Below, one piece after another: positions 28,101 to 43,100 of a stretch of 64,000 bases of DNA. The stretch comes from Owenia fusiformis (taxonomy: Eukaryota; Annelida; Polychaeta; Sabellida; Oweniidae). The notes beneath the pieces were generated by a model. The model saw only the letters and a list, made by a program, of their open reading frames with translations. It did no database searches and was not told the origin of the DNA. The translations under genes were made by a program, and so were the position numbers. Location of the stretch: contig CAIIXF020000007.1 in NCBI GenBank assembly GCA_903813345.2, positions 30,414,698-30,478,697 on the forward strand, read 5' to 3'. How positions within the stretch are numbered: the first letter of the stretch is position 1; each line of letters starts with the position of its first letter.

Positions 28101-31100
28101 GGCAACACAGACGCTAACAGTGTGCAGTTATAGACGTGACATTACACAGAACACTAACTGATATTAAACACCCATGATATAACACATTCTAAATGATGTC
28201 AATACTTTTACAAATGGATTTAAAACATTAATGATCTATGATTTATTGAAAATCTCCTTTTGATTCCCAATTTAACTTGAGAACTATTGTGGTATATTAT
28301 CCACTTTGATCATCTCAGATGAATTATCTATCTAGATTTGAGGGAAGTAAAAGGCAAATATTAGTAGATGCATTTAACCAGGTTTCCTTGACTCAAATAG
28401 CACACAATAGTACAAATGCTCATTCACAGATATACATGCAATAGGCAACAAGATTGACCAGGTGTCATGGAAACCTAGGCTTGTTGCTATGGTAACTGTT
28501 GCTACATGAACTCACATACAGAGAGAGTGCATGGTTAGGTACATCATGATACTACATGTACATACAGTAGGTTCCATAAGGGAAAAATATGTGATTTTGC
28601 ATCAGTATATCCACTTGTTAATAAAAGAAACAAGACACATAATATAGAGACATGTTTCACAAAACAATTCATATTGCATATTCAACAGTTGCTCCAAATA
28701 TACCGAGGCCCCAATAAATTAATTGTCTGTTGGTGACATTTCTGGGGGAAAACAACCACGTGACCAATCAGGGTTAATAAGCGAAACTTACAAAAGGCAA
28801 GAACAGTTTTGGATGACCTGGCACAGACAATTAACTTATTGGGCCTAAATGCACTCATTCTCTATACCATTTATGTCAATAACAAATTAGATGACATCAT
28901 GTTAGTGAGACGACATTTACCACTAATAACTAGAAAACCACAATTCTACTAAGTAGCAAATCCCACCAAACAAAAAATGTTTTGATAAATTCAGCCGCTA
29001 CCTTGAGAATTTCTTCTTGAACAGAGCTCTTCGTATTGTCTCTAGGCATCGGCATATATTTGAACCATCATTTGAGTTTTTACGAAAGATTGTAGCCATT
29101 TTGAAATTCAGCAGCCATTTTGAAAATCTCTTCTTGAGCAAAGCTCCTTTGTCCATAGGCATCAGCATATGAAATTTGAACCAAATCCCTCAATTGTATT
29201 TAAGTTATCAAAGATCACATTGAGTGGTCATATTTACACCAGTAAGGCATAAGCCTATAAAATTTGAATCAAATGGTAAATGGTATTTGAGTTATTGCTG
29301 GACAGATGAACGAACGAATGGACGTTTAACTTTTCTATATCCCTTCGAACTTTGTTTGGTGGGATAATAATACACAAATAATAATATATCATGTTAAGTG
29401 GCATATTAAATTGTCCCAAAAACATGAGCCTATCATATATAAACAGTGCCTTGCTATCTGCAAACACATAAGCCTCTTCAGCTAAAGGGACCCAATGAAC
29501 ATCTCTTACAATAATTGATGAACATAATCATTATGTCAATGAAGCCCAGACTTACACAACAAAAATATTATTTCATATGGGGTAGGGAGACCAATATCAA
29601 TTTATCGCATGACTACTTGTCTCCTCCCGAATGAAATTCAAAATGATCATCACTACAGCCACTATTCCATGAGCCACACCTGATTACACCAGTATTTTAC
29701 AATATAAATATATTTACACAATATATTGTGTTGCACATGGTAAAGTAAGTACAGATGACCAATAATTCCATATAAGCTAGATGCACTGTCTGTAGTTTTG
29801 AAATAATATCCCTGTATTTTATTTTTAATTTTAATTTTCTAAATAACATCTCTGCTGTGTAAACCTGAGCACATGGAAGGAATTCTCCAATTAAGGTGGG
29901 CTGAGTGAAAAGTAAGTAGGATAATCTACTCTCTTTTTATCTCACTCTGCCTTCATTAAGGACTTTGTTTAGTCATGATGCTACACACCTTAAGAAAGTC
30001 TACCAATATGATACTGTAACACATTGCAACACAAGGTGCCTTATATTATAGTAAGAGATGAGAGCACAGTTGACTTAGGTAGAAGCACAACCAACAAAGT
30101 CATAGTTAACATCAAAGGGATTAATAAAGACCCTGATCTATACCATGTGCTTTGTTTCTTTTTTATACTGCCAAATAATGGTACCATCGGAGCGTAGCAC
30201 ATGGTATGATGGCATAGCAAGGGGCCAAGATATTTTGGGTACTACCCATGATATAGCCAAGATATTTTGGGTCCTACCCATGATATAGCCAAGATATTTT
30301 GGGTCCTACCCATGATATAGCCAAGATATTTTGGGTACTACCCATGATATAGCCAAGATATTTTGGGTCCTACCCATGATATAGCCAAGATATTTTGGGT
30401 CCTACCCATGATATAGCCAAGATATTTTGGGTACTACCCATGATATAGCCAAGATATTTTGGGTACTACCCATGATATAGCCAAGATATTTTGGGTCCTA
30501 CCCATGATATAGCCAAGATATTTTGGGTACTTCCCATGATATAGTCATCTCTGAGAGCATGCATTGATGATTAATATACAAGGTGTCCATTAAAGTCATT
30601 TACACTTTTACACTTATAAATTAATGAATCACACCAACACATTTAAAACATCGCAGGTTTAACATCCAACAACATTGCCCTACTATACATGTATTAATCT
30701 AGTAATTCAGTCACATCATCTAAGTCTTAGAATTTGAATTAACACACATTCATTTTGGAACTAATGCATCATGCAATCATTATATCCAACTACTCTACCA
30801 ACACAGAAACTGCATATATAAATAAAAAAGAGGTCATCATGAGAAAGAAAACAAAAGAAAATGTCATGCACAAGAAAGAAATGCAAATGTCAAATCAGGA
30901 GAGAGAAAGACAATTAAGGTGACGACTGCATATTTTCACTCTATAATTAGTTCAACTTAACTTGAATGTTGATTAAAATCATGTCACACTTTGAGTTGTG
31001 GGGCTCTATCATATTAGGGTCAATTGGATTAAGCTAACAGAATGAGAGTTAAGAAAAATGGCACACGTGTTGGGTGAAATACTATCAAGTAAACGTCATA

Positions 31101-34100
31101 CTGTTACGGTTTGCTGGCACATCATCATGGTGACTTGGGACTCTCAAAGAATTTTTGCTAGGTACAAGAAATGTCACTGCCGGTTTGGAACTTGCTGTGT
31201 TTGCTGCATCTGTCACTACATAGAGAAATATATAGTACACGGTCACAATATGTAAGATAAAGAAATAGAATACATGTACTTAGTCACTGTACATAGGATG
31301 AAGAATACAGAACATGTACAAAGTTACTGTACGCAGGATAAATAATATAGAACATGTATGTTATCACTGTAGGTCCTAGCTGAAGAATACAGAACATGTA
31401 CAAAAGTCACTGTACGCAGGATAAATAATATAGAACATGTATGTAATCACTGTAGGTTGTAGGCTGAAGAATACAGAACATGTACAAAGTCACTGTACAT
31501 AATCACTGTAAAAGAATAAAGAATACAGAAAAGATATCATCCCACATGAGGGTCAGGATATTCAGATTATCCCCAGACCAATTTATACATCTACCCACGA
31601 TCCAGTGGTTCCATGAGCAGATATACAATAATGGAAAACAGATAATCCCAATATGAGAACCAAGCATAGGATTGTTGATTCCTATGTTGAACACTCATAA
31701 TTAGGTAAACATAGTATTTTTCACATTTTTCAATTTTATACAAAACATTATTACATCTTCGACAAGCAGATATTATACACCTGCCCACTCATGAAGTAAG
31801 TAAAGCTTAAATCTTTCCAGCTGTTGAATATAATTTTTTATAAATGTGCTTATAAATAACTAAAACACATCTAAGAATGAGATAAATGTATATATAAATA
31901 TATACCCACTGTCTGTATATAGGATAAATACAGAACAAGCACAGAGGATAGAGAACTCAGAATACATGGATTGGGATAACGTAAAGACATAGCCAATGTA
32001 TATAACAGGAAGAATACAGAACATGTGCATAGGTACTGTAGGTAGGATAATATATACAGAACAAGCACAGAGGATAGAGAACACAGAATACTCAGAATAC
32101 ATGGATTGGGATAACGTAAAGACATAGCCAATGTATATAACAGGAAGAATACAGAACATGTGCATAGGTACTGTAGGTAGGATAATATATACAGAACAAG
32201 CACAGAGGATATAGAACAAAGAATACTCAGTATACATGGATTGGGATAATGTAAAGACATAGCCAATGTATATAACAGGAAGAATACAGAACATGTGCAT
32301 AGGTACTGTAGGTAGGATAATATATACAGAACAAGCACAGAGGATAGAGAACACAGAATACTCAGAATACATGGATTGAGATAACATAAAGACATAGCCA
32401 ATGTATATAACAGGAAGAATACAGAACATGTGCATAGGTACTGTAGGTAGGATAATATATACAGAACAAGCACAGAGGATAGAGAACACAGAATACTCAG
32501 AATACATGGATTGAGATAACATAAAGACATAGCCAATGTATATAACAGGAAGAATACAGAACATGTGCATAGGTACTGTACATAGGATAATATATACAGA
32601 ACAAGCACAGAGGATAGAGAACACAGAATACTCAGAATACATGGATTGAGATAACATAAAGACATAGCCAATGTATATAACAGGAAGAATACAGAACATG
32701 TGCATAGGTACTGTAGGTAGGATAATATATACAGAACAAGCACAGAGGATAGAGAACACAGAATACTCAGAATACATGGATTGAGATAACATAAAGACAT
32801 AGCCAATGTATATAACAGGAAGAATACAGAACATGTGCATAGGTACTGTAGGTAGGATAATATATACAGAACAAGCACAGAGGATAGAGAACACAGAATA
32901 CTCAGAATACATGGATTGAGATAACATAAAGACATAGCCAATGTATATAACAGGAAGAATACAGAACATGTGCATAGGTACTGTACATAGGATAATATAT
33001 ACAGAACAAGCACAGAGGATAGAGAACACAGAATACTCAGAATACATGGATTGAGATAACATAAAGACATAGCCAATATATATACCAGGAAAAATACAGA
33101 ACATGTGCATAGGTACTGTACTTAGGATAATATATACAGAACAAGCACAGAGGATAGAGAACACAGAATACTCAGAATACATGGATTGAGATAACATAGA
33201 CATAGCCAATATATATAACAGGAAGAATACAGAACATAAACATGATAATTAACATCATCATTGGCCCAAGAGTGATTCATTGCATTACATTAAATTATCA
33301 TGATCTGCAGCTATGAAAGCAGTGAAGGACCGATCTTGAAGGATGCTTAACATGCATAGGACGAAGAATGCAGAACATGTAAAGTCTCTATTAAACAGGA
33401 TGTACATAAGTCCCTGTATGCAGGATAAAGAACATAGAACATGTACATAAGTCCCTGTATGCAGGATAAAGAACATAGAACATGTACATAAGTCCCTGTA
33501 TGCAGGATAAAGAACATAGAACATGTACATAAGTCCCTGTATGCAGGATAAAGAACATAGAACATGTACATAAGTCCCTGTATGCAGGATATAGAACATA
33601 GAACATGGACACATGTCCCTGTATGCAGGATAAAGAACATTGAACATGTACATAAGTCCCTGTATGCAGGATAAAGAACATTGAACATGTACATAAGTCC
33701 CTGTATGCAGGATAAAGAACATACAACATGTACATAAGTCCCTGTATGCAGGATAAAGAACATAGAACATGTACATAAGTCCCTGTATGCAGGATAAAGA
33801 ACATAGAACATGTACATAAGTCCCTGTATGCAGGATAAAGAACATAGAACATGTACATAAGTCCCTGTATGCAGGATATAGAACATAGAACATGGACACA
33901 TGTCCCTGTATGCAGGATAAAGAACATTGAACATGTACATAAGTCCCTGTATGCAGGATAAAGAACATAGAACATGTACATAAGTCTCTGTATGTTGGAT
34001 AAAGAACATAGAACATGGACACATGTCCCTGTATGCAGGATAAAGAACATTAAACATGTACATAAGTCCCTGTATGCAGGATAAAGAACATAGAACATGT

Positions 34101-37100
34101 ACATAAGTCCCAGCTGTATGCAGGATAAAGAACATAGAACATGTACATAAGTCCCTGTATGCAGGATAAAGAACATAGAACATGTACATAAGTCCCTGTA
34201 TGCAGGATAAAGAACATAGAACATGTACATAAGTCCCTGTATGCAGGATATAGAACCCAGAATATATAGTCACAGTATACACTCCTAGAATAAAGAAATA
34301 CAAAAATACCAAAATATGTACATATTCACTCAGCAATAAGGTAAAACAGTTTTATCATTAATAAACAAAAGTGACAATTTTATCAAAACAACAGATCTTA
34401 ATAACTGAATGAAAAAAGTAATTGACCATAAATGTCAGCAGAAACATAAGGAAAGATGATTAGAGTTACAGAGTCTTCAAAGTTGTCAGTATTTCACCAA
34501 ATGAAGAGATTAAACTTTCAATCTTTAGATCACTGTATATATAGTTCTGAAGCAGAGTTCAACTCAAAACAATCAAGTCCAATAGGGAACTCCATTCAGA
34601 TACCATGATTATTGGTAGTTTGTTATAGGAAAAGAAAGAACTCAGGGAAAATAGATTGAATGATTTGGATCAAAGGCCAACCATACTTTTAGTTTTGCTA
34701 TCATAATATAAAATATGTTCAAATAATATTTATGGGACTCGAGGACAAAAATCGTGCATATTGTGCTTTCTCAGCTATCACTATGAAGTGTATAATAATG
34801 TTTTTCTTCAGTATTATAAACATCTCTATATCTATAGATCATTAGATTAAGATTTTTTATTGGGACAACCTATGGTAAACTCTCACAAACCTCCTCCTTG
34901 ACATATAATGGAGAGATTTCGCAACTCACTTGTAGCATGTTTATTATTCCCATATAACGTATAACTTGTAAAGCGATTGATTACGTCAGCTCAGTATACG
35001 TATATGAGTGTGATATTCTTACATATAGACGATGATTTATAAGAATATCACACTTATGGACATAATTTATCTAATTTTTGGCTAAGATGCTAGGTATGAA
35101 ATTGTGAATTGAAGAGAACTCTAGCATCGCAAGTGAAATTGTAAAAAGCAACCATAATTCATATTGATATATGCCTGAATCATTTTTGAATGATGCTAAA
35201 GGTATGGCCAATTTTATGTTCCAGTTAACAACTTAATTGATCTCAAGCTACGGATTCAATGATCCATAAAGTGAGAAAATTAAGGAGAAATATACTGTGA
35301 AATATTACTCATGGCTCCCGTTAAGCAATAGAAGATGCTATTTATCCTAGAAGAGGTGGCATTGACACAGAAAGTATACCTGGGATAAGACAGGTTCCTA
35401 AATTTTTAATGCTGATGGTTTCACAAGAGAAAAGGTTCTGTACAACATGAATGGAGGGTGTTCAGTCAGTCTAACGCAGTGTGAAGAAAATATAATCACA
35501 TGCAACATGCTTGACTAGCACATCTATGTACACTTTTGTAGGAATATACAGGGGGGTTAAGTACGGTATACTAGTAAAGGGTATCCGTCTATGGAAGCAA
35601 ACATAGGAAAAATATCGAATGTGAATTGATGGAAATGTATGTTCGAGCAGTAATTTCATGTTGTGTCAACCAATGATTTTTTGTGTTTTTAGTGCAATAT
35701 TGAAATGAGGTTGATTGTGCACATAAAAGCAGAATTGGTTGTGCACAAATAATTAAAAGGATGCTTCATCAGGAATTGATTGTGCACATATTAAGGATAC
35801 TTTATTTATTTAATTTGGCGGAGTCAGGACTGAGCTCAACTTTTATCATTGATCTGGAAATAATCATTTGAGATTCATGTGTTCTACTAACTGTAAGTCT
35901 TGGTAAAGCACTGACACCCAAATAGAAATACTTACACAAGTGAAAAAATTGCAAATTACAAAATCCCTGAGGATTTTCCAAAATAGATCTGAAAATAAAT
36001 TGAATTGAAAATTGACAGATTTTTAATTTGGTGGAATTCTTCAATCCACAAATCCTTCAAATTAAAACGGTAGCCAAATTAAGTGTATCAACAGTATCTT
36101 TTTCATGGTATAACTGACTGTGTAATGTGGAATTGATTGTACAAATTATGTTTCATTGTGCATTGATAAAGAGGAAAAGTAGAATTGACTGTGTATGTGT
36201 TTTGTAGTTTGTTGTATGTGCCTGCATTTAACATTAGGATAGGAGGGTCCACAAATGACAAAGGGAAGAGTGTTGAATGCTGAATGTAATAAAAAGCAAA
36301 TAAAGTGTATGATGCATGAGAGCAAAATGGAAAGTAAACTAAAGATAGCCAGAATCTGAAGGAGATGAAGAAGGGAAATAGGCCAACCAGTCTTTAAATA
36401 AAAGAGAGAATAATGTAAATCCAAATGTAAAAATCAATGCATTTCCATTGCATTTTTTGGCATGAGACAAAATTATTCTTAAATTAAGAAAAACTTTGAA
36501 AACGTTGCTCTCTATTTTGGCTTCTGCTTTTAACGTAAAACCTCAGAAATAATGTTTTACCATATTGGACCAATATTCATATTAGAAAAATAAAAATGAC
36601 CAAATGATGCAAAGCATGGATTTGGTTGAATTGCTCTTCAGATCAGATTCAGATATAAAGTAAAGTATAAGGGTCACATCAATAAGGAGGGGTAACATCA
36701 AGAATAGATGGGTCACACAAAGAGTAACAACTTACCAACTACAACTTGTTTGCGTGCAGATTGAGATGAGACTGACTGTCCAACTGAGGGACCAGATATT
36801 TGGCCCGAAGATTGGCCTGAATTAAAACACAATAGCAAGCAACATATAAGATGAGACAAACATAATATCAATTGTGTTTTGTGGGGCAATGATGTCAAAT
36901 GGTCTGCAAGATCGAGTGACTGAACCTGCTGGAGGATATACCTGAGCACTACCTTGGAATGAATGGCATTTTTCAAAGGTGGAATAGTATATAGAATAAG
37001 AGAAAATGTTTGACATATGAATCATACAAATGGATAGAATAATAAATAGTATTTGCATGGTCATCATTTTGTGCTTTTCTTTAAAAATCATAATCCTCTG

Positions 37101-40100
37101 ATCAATCATCAAGTCATCACAAATCCATGTTTCTGATTGGCTACTTTCAGTCATGTGACTGTCTTGGATGATGGGGTACAATATCCTCCAAAATGGTACC
37201 ATTTTAATAAGAGAATTCCGAGACAGGACTCTCTCTCATTATTGGTTGAAATCGAAAAGTAACATAGCACGCAATAATTTCATCAATGAGAGTTCCCAAA
37301 AACCTTTGTGACTTGAATATTGTGTGTGTATGGGATTTTTCATCTCAACCAATTCTCACTAGGGAGTCTGCTATTCCAAGAAAATATAATTCATTTATTG
37401 TAGAGAAACTGATCAATAAAATACATACAATGTATACTGATGATGATGACATGTGTCTGGTTGGTAGAAACGAAAGTATCATCATAACAACAAATAAAAA
37501 ACCAACATGTTGCTGAATCTGTTTACATAACTGTGTGGAATAGTCCAAATCAAGTGCTTTGAATCTCATCCGCTTCTTCTTAATTAGACCTCATAAGCCC
37601 TAAGTTCAGATCCCTGAATTCAGAGCTTTAAGTTCAGAGTCCTTGGTTCAGAACCCTGAGTTCGGAGCCCTAAGTTCAAAGCCCTGAGTTTAGAGGATGT
37701 ACATACAATCTAATATAATAAAAACTGGAAGCAGAAATATGATTTCTGTTCCAAGTGATTTTGAGATCCCAAGTGACACAATTGAAGTTGTACCTCTACA
37801 ACTTTTACCGATTGTTGTATTTTTAAGGCACTTCATAAAAAACTCAGTTAGGCAAACAGTTGAGCAATATGCAGAACAATGGACACACCATTACTCTAAA
37901 TAACATAGCTGGAATGCAAAGCAGACTATATATAACAGTGCCACAACTTAATTATCATATACTGCGAATTGATCAAAGCGGCACTGAATGCACCAACGGT
38001 TCAAACTGTAGAGCTAGAGTATACTGCAAAACATCTATAGAACACCTATAGTGCATCACCTAGAATGTAATATGCATCAAATATTGCACAAATTCACTTA
38101 TCAATTATGCTATGCCGTATCACAGTACTCATCATCATGTTCTCACATATAGTAATTATAATTGCAATTTGATCAAATTGTCGAACTAGAGATTCTTGTA
38201 ATGACGTCTAGTTGTCATACTATAATTAGGTGCTAAAATTTCTCTTTTTCAGAATTACCCCATTATTACAATAATCTACATGAAACATAATTTATTCCAA
38301 AATATAACAAATGAAGTCTTAAATGATCACCCGAAAGGTTAAATACTCAAGACATTTCTGGGAATACCAATTGGCATTCGATTCATTATAAGAGGTGAAA
38401 ACATATTTAATTTATACTCTTTTTTCACATACATATGGTATCCATACAAGAATCACTGGAATTATAACTTGTATATGTGTGATTCTAATATGATACGTGA
38501 TGTCACAATAGCTAAAACAATTGATTTACTGGTCTATGTTGGAGTATGTATGACCGATAAAATTCATAAATGTAAATCGTTGTGTTTCTTGTCTGTTTAT
38601 CATATTAGAATCATATAAACAAAGACCTCAATTTTATGATTTATGTCAAATATATGACCTCAAATTTTATTCTGGCCATTGCCAAAGACCTCAATCGCTA
38701 CGCAATTTCAGTCTTTTAACAATGAACAGAAAAAATTTGGGGTCATATAATAAATCATAAAATTTCGGACTTTATTCCTAAAGTAAAGTTATGATGTATA
38801 CTGTATACCATGCATTTCTGAGTACCTGCAATCAATACCTCTGCCAGAGATATACCAATATATATACCAACATGCATACCATCAAGATATTCAAAAGTCA
38901 TAAACAAGAAAAACTCAAGACAATAAAAATGCAGACATGAATTCTCAACCATCAATATTGGCAGAGGGTCATGGCAGAAGTATTGATCACTTATTTCATA
39001 GGCTCTCCAGAGGTTGCAAAGTGAAAGGTGCTATTGTCTTGGACAAGCCACTGCCCCCCTCCCAAACAAGATCCCCACCCCTAGTCTGCACCCTGCGTCT
39101 CTCTCCCCTGATACAGTGGCTTGATGCAAGACTTAACGGTGCTCGTTTGGCCGTGAAACCTCTGTGAAAAACCTCATGCAGTAACAGCTTGATGCATGGC
39201 ATGATATGGTCTTCATGCATTAAGTATAAAGAGTCACTGCAGCACCAATCATACATCTATACTGCAGCTTAAAAGCAAACAACCCAGTGATGATATAATG
39301 TAAAATTATTATGCCTTCTTCAATTGGTTTTGACCGTGAGAAGAGTGTCGGGCTTTTATATTTACGATCTATCCTCGCCATATTCTCCATCCCGGAGGCT
39401 ATGCACAGTGGCGCCATCAATAACGAAGGCATGATGAGGGAACTCTTTGGACCTGTGTAGAAAGCAAACTATATCGTGTCAAGCAACATAAATAGACCGG
39501 CATATGTGATACCTAATCTGGAATGTATATGTGCATTATGACAAATGACAATTGTGACACATGTCACCTAATTAAAGCAATTGTAAAAAAATATATATGT
39601 GTCACTTAACAACATGTTATACATATAAGTGATATGCATTAATCTGACACATCAGTTGCATATAATGACAGACAAAGTACAGTAACCATATCAAAAATAA
39701 CTTGCATTTGATGTGAACAAAATGACTCGTAATTTCAAGGCACTAAAATGTCACCATCTGGTTAGAAATTACAGCTTGTTACAAAAGTGTAACAATTTGT
39801 CACAAAAAATCAAAACTGATATGCCAAATTCAAATTTTGAATGCTGAATCCTATGTTGTTATAACGATATGACATCACCAGGATGGTGACATAAATCCTC
39901 TGTTGTTATAACAATATGACATCACCAGAATGGTGACATAAATCCTCTGTTGTTATAACGATATGACATCACCAAGATGGTGACATAAATCCTCTGTTGT
40001 TATAACAATATGACATCACCAGAATGGTGACATATCAAATAAATCAACAACCAACTCAAATGATCAAAACAGCGATAACTTGCTGATGGAAATACTATTT

Positions 40101-43100
40101 ATCAATTCAACAAAAGTTATGATTTGTATGAAAGTGATTATGAGTACATAATTCTGTGAAATTACTTTAGCATTAAAAAACATAAAAATAATATGGTAAT
40201 CACAATACAAGTATACATAAACCTTCCTAATTAGTGATTGTGAATGATATAACAAATACAGTACAAATATCCATGAATCTATTAACATACATATTTAATG
40301 AATGGTATTGTCGTCATGATTCTTAACTTGTGAACCGAGTAGAAAGCAATTTTATTAATTTCTAGTTTGCAAGAGGAATGGGAAAAGGAAATTAAGCTTG
40401 ATGGAAGGAGGAAACGCTGGACATTAAATATTACAGCATTTTCTTGCTAGTATCCTGATTCAGACATTAATGTCACACAATGATGTCAAGATAAATTGTG
40501 GAGAATTCAATGTTCTAACATCAAGACAAGTTATAAGGAAGCCTGTCAAAATAGAAAGCCTTAATAAAAAAAGATACTCGGGAAGAGGTTTAAGGTATTT
40601 CAGCAAATCCCCCCCCCCTCCATAAACCCAATCCAGTCCTTTAATAATTAGTTCTGAAAGTTTGAGATGATATCTAGGCTTGCCTGGAACTTGTTGAGGC
40701 TATTACAATTCCCTATGGTGACTTGTATCGCAATTGAGTCTCAAATCAAGGTGTTGGAACTGACATTCCATTATACACAGAGCACTAATGGAGTCGAAAT
40801 GAACTCTTAATCTCCAAATTAAATCTTTGGAAATACCCTCAGGTGTGAGGTGACTACAAAGGAAAGGCAAAACATGTCCTAGTTGTCTGACCACGTCCAA
40901 ACAAAATTCCATTTCATATTCGTTTACATAATGCACTCAATTAAAGGTACTTCTTTCATTAAACCAATATCAGAAGAAAAAAGCTAAAAAATCATCATAA
41001 AAAAAATTCGCCTATACATTAATAATAGCAATAGCTTATATTCCTTCCACACTCCAACAAAAAGCCTTGAAGCCTACATTTGAGATCATGAAGATCTCAC
41101 CACCATATGAGAATCTCTATGAATCTCCAACATATTTCTAGAGAACAAGTTAAACTCTACAGAACCTTTTAGTATTTCTGTGATGATTTTTTTAAATCTA
41201 AAACTTTTTATAATAATGTAATCCCAAAAGTTCTGCCGAATCTCTCATGTTCATAGATTTGCCAAGGGAATAATATGCATCAATTATTCAATATTCAATC
41301 CACTAAAACTTCTGAAATCATGTTTTGACATTTTTCTGATCTTGAAACTAGTGCCATTGATGAGGTTACTCTAAAGTATACAATATCTTAAAAATCTCAA
41401 ATGGACCTTTTTTATTTGCCTTTTTAGGAGTTTGAATCTGAAATAATAGTGAGGTAAATTACAAGAAAATAGTTTTCCTACTTAACATTCTGTTTGAATA
41501 CAAGCTAGACAAAGGATATTAATGCAAATGATGTAGACAATGAATGTCAAGCTCTTGCAAATGGTGAAACTGTGAAACTGATCATTTATGTCAATGAAAA
41601 TGCATTCAAGAACAAAAGAGTTAGAGAAATGATGAGATGTGCTCATTTAGAAAACTCAAGCATTTGTTACTATTGGCAACCTTACCATTCAATTGGTTCT
41701 CTACAAGGTCCAGCCCTGTCACTTTCTCTTTTGTAACATCTTTATGGGAGCAAAGAAATAGTACCACGTCGCCTTTCTCATTTTTAATTGGAACTATATC
41801 CAGCAAGCACCAGAATGGACTACCTAAAATATACATATATCTTATTTATTTATCAATGTCAATTCACACATAACATCCAAGTTAAAAAATTAATTTGCTG
41901 AAATGAGGGCAGACATTTTCGTCTGACATAAATGTCATACGTTTTCCCAATGGTCCCCCAAATGAGTCTTTTCAAGCCACTCTACATGATATGCATAATG
42001 CAAACTACAGTACATACATAAACAATGGACAGTGCAACATTCTCATGTATCATGAGAAATGCCAAGACCACTACAAACTAATTGTCTGTTTAGCACTCCC
42101 TATTGATCGAGTCACCAAATACCTGCCTAGTCAACCTTTTTTATACCATTTAGAGATTATCTTTCAATCTGCCATATTTTTTCAATCGTAGAGTAAAAAG
42201 ACAGAAAACCTGGTCACAGGCTCCATTTTTCAAAATAACTTCGCTAAACAAATACTAACCTGTAGAGGCCTAAAGGAGGTAAATGCATAACATCAGTAAT
42301 GCTCTATGAGAACATTACTGATATTTTTACTGCATCTAATCTTGATCTCATTCAACAAGCACATAATCAAAGTAATTACATGTACTTATCTTTTTTCTCC
42401 TGATTATCCAAATTAACTTCATGTAAGGCTTGAGACATATACGAGGGAGGCTAATTTTACCCTAATGTTTGCTTTTGGACCCAGAATATACAATTTTTCA
42501 TAAATTAGGCCAAAAATCAAAATATTTTGTCAAGAAAAAGAAATATAATGCAGATATAATTATATACCCCTGGGATATATTGACATAACATTCGGTGAGA
42601 AAATAGGGACACATTTGCTGGCAGGATTAGGGAAATGTTCATTTGTATCTTAATTGTTGTTTTTACACTGGTGGAGGTCACAAGGAGAGGGAAGTAAGGA
42701 CGTACAATAAGGAGGCTGGAGGAGATTATCTCCTCTTAATGATGAGCGGAAGATAATCATTTAGTGTAGTGGAAATTAACTAGTTTTTTCACTGCTTTCG
42801 TAAATGTATTAAACATCTAAAGATAAGGGGCAATGAAGGACAATATCATAATATATGAAATCTGAAAAAAAATAATTTCAATGTCCCTGTCCAGGTACAG
42901 ATATACATTCAGAATATAACTGGGAAAGTATTTTCAGACTGCACAGTTACATCCCCAATAAACCCCCCGCTCTCTCCAAGGTGAGTCATCTACAAATCTG
43001 CTCACTAATTTATTTCATATAAAGGATGTTCAAGCATCCTACATTTCTCTATGCCTTTCCAACTTGCTCAGGACTTGCTCAATATTAAATTGAAACAATC

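Noticed and set aside
30216-30545. Regular 32-bp repeats resembling a CRISPR array
   Set aside because: The whole unit repeats without unique spacers and the setting is an animal intron. The same applies to 54206-55680.
31860-34336. Five long minus-strand ORFs (245 to 449 codons)
   Set aside because: All are produced by the 135-bp and 41-bp minisatellites; several frames are open at once and the peptides are pure tandem repeats.
37286-37516. Plus-strand ORF with YTDDDDM resembling a reverse-transcriptase YxDD box
   Set aside because: No other reverse-transcriptase motifs occur around it and the flanking text is AT-rich and non-coding in character.
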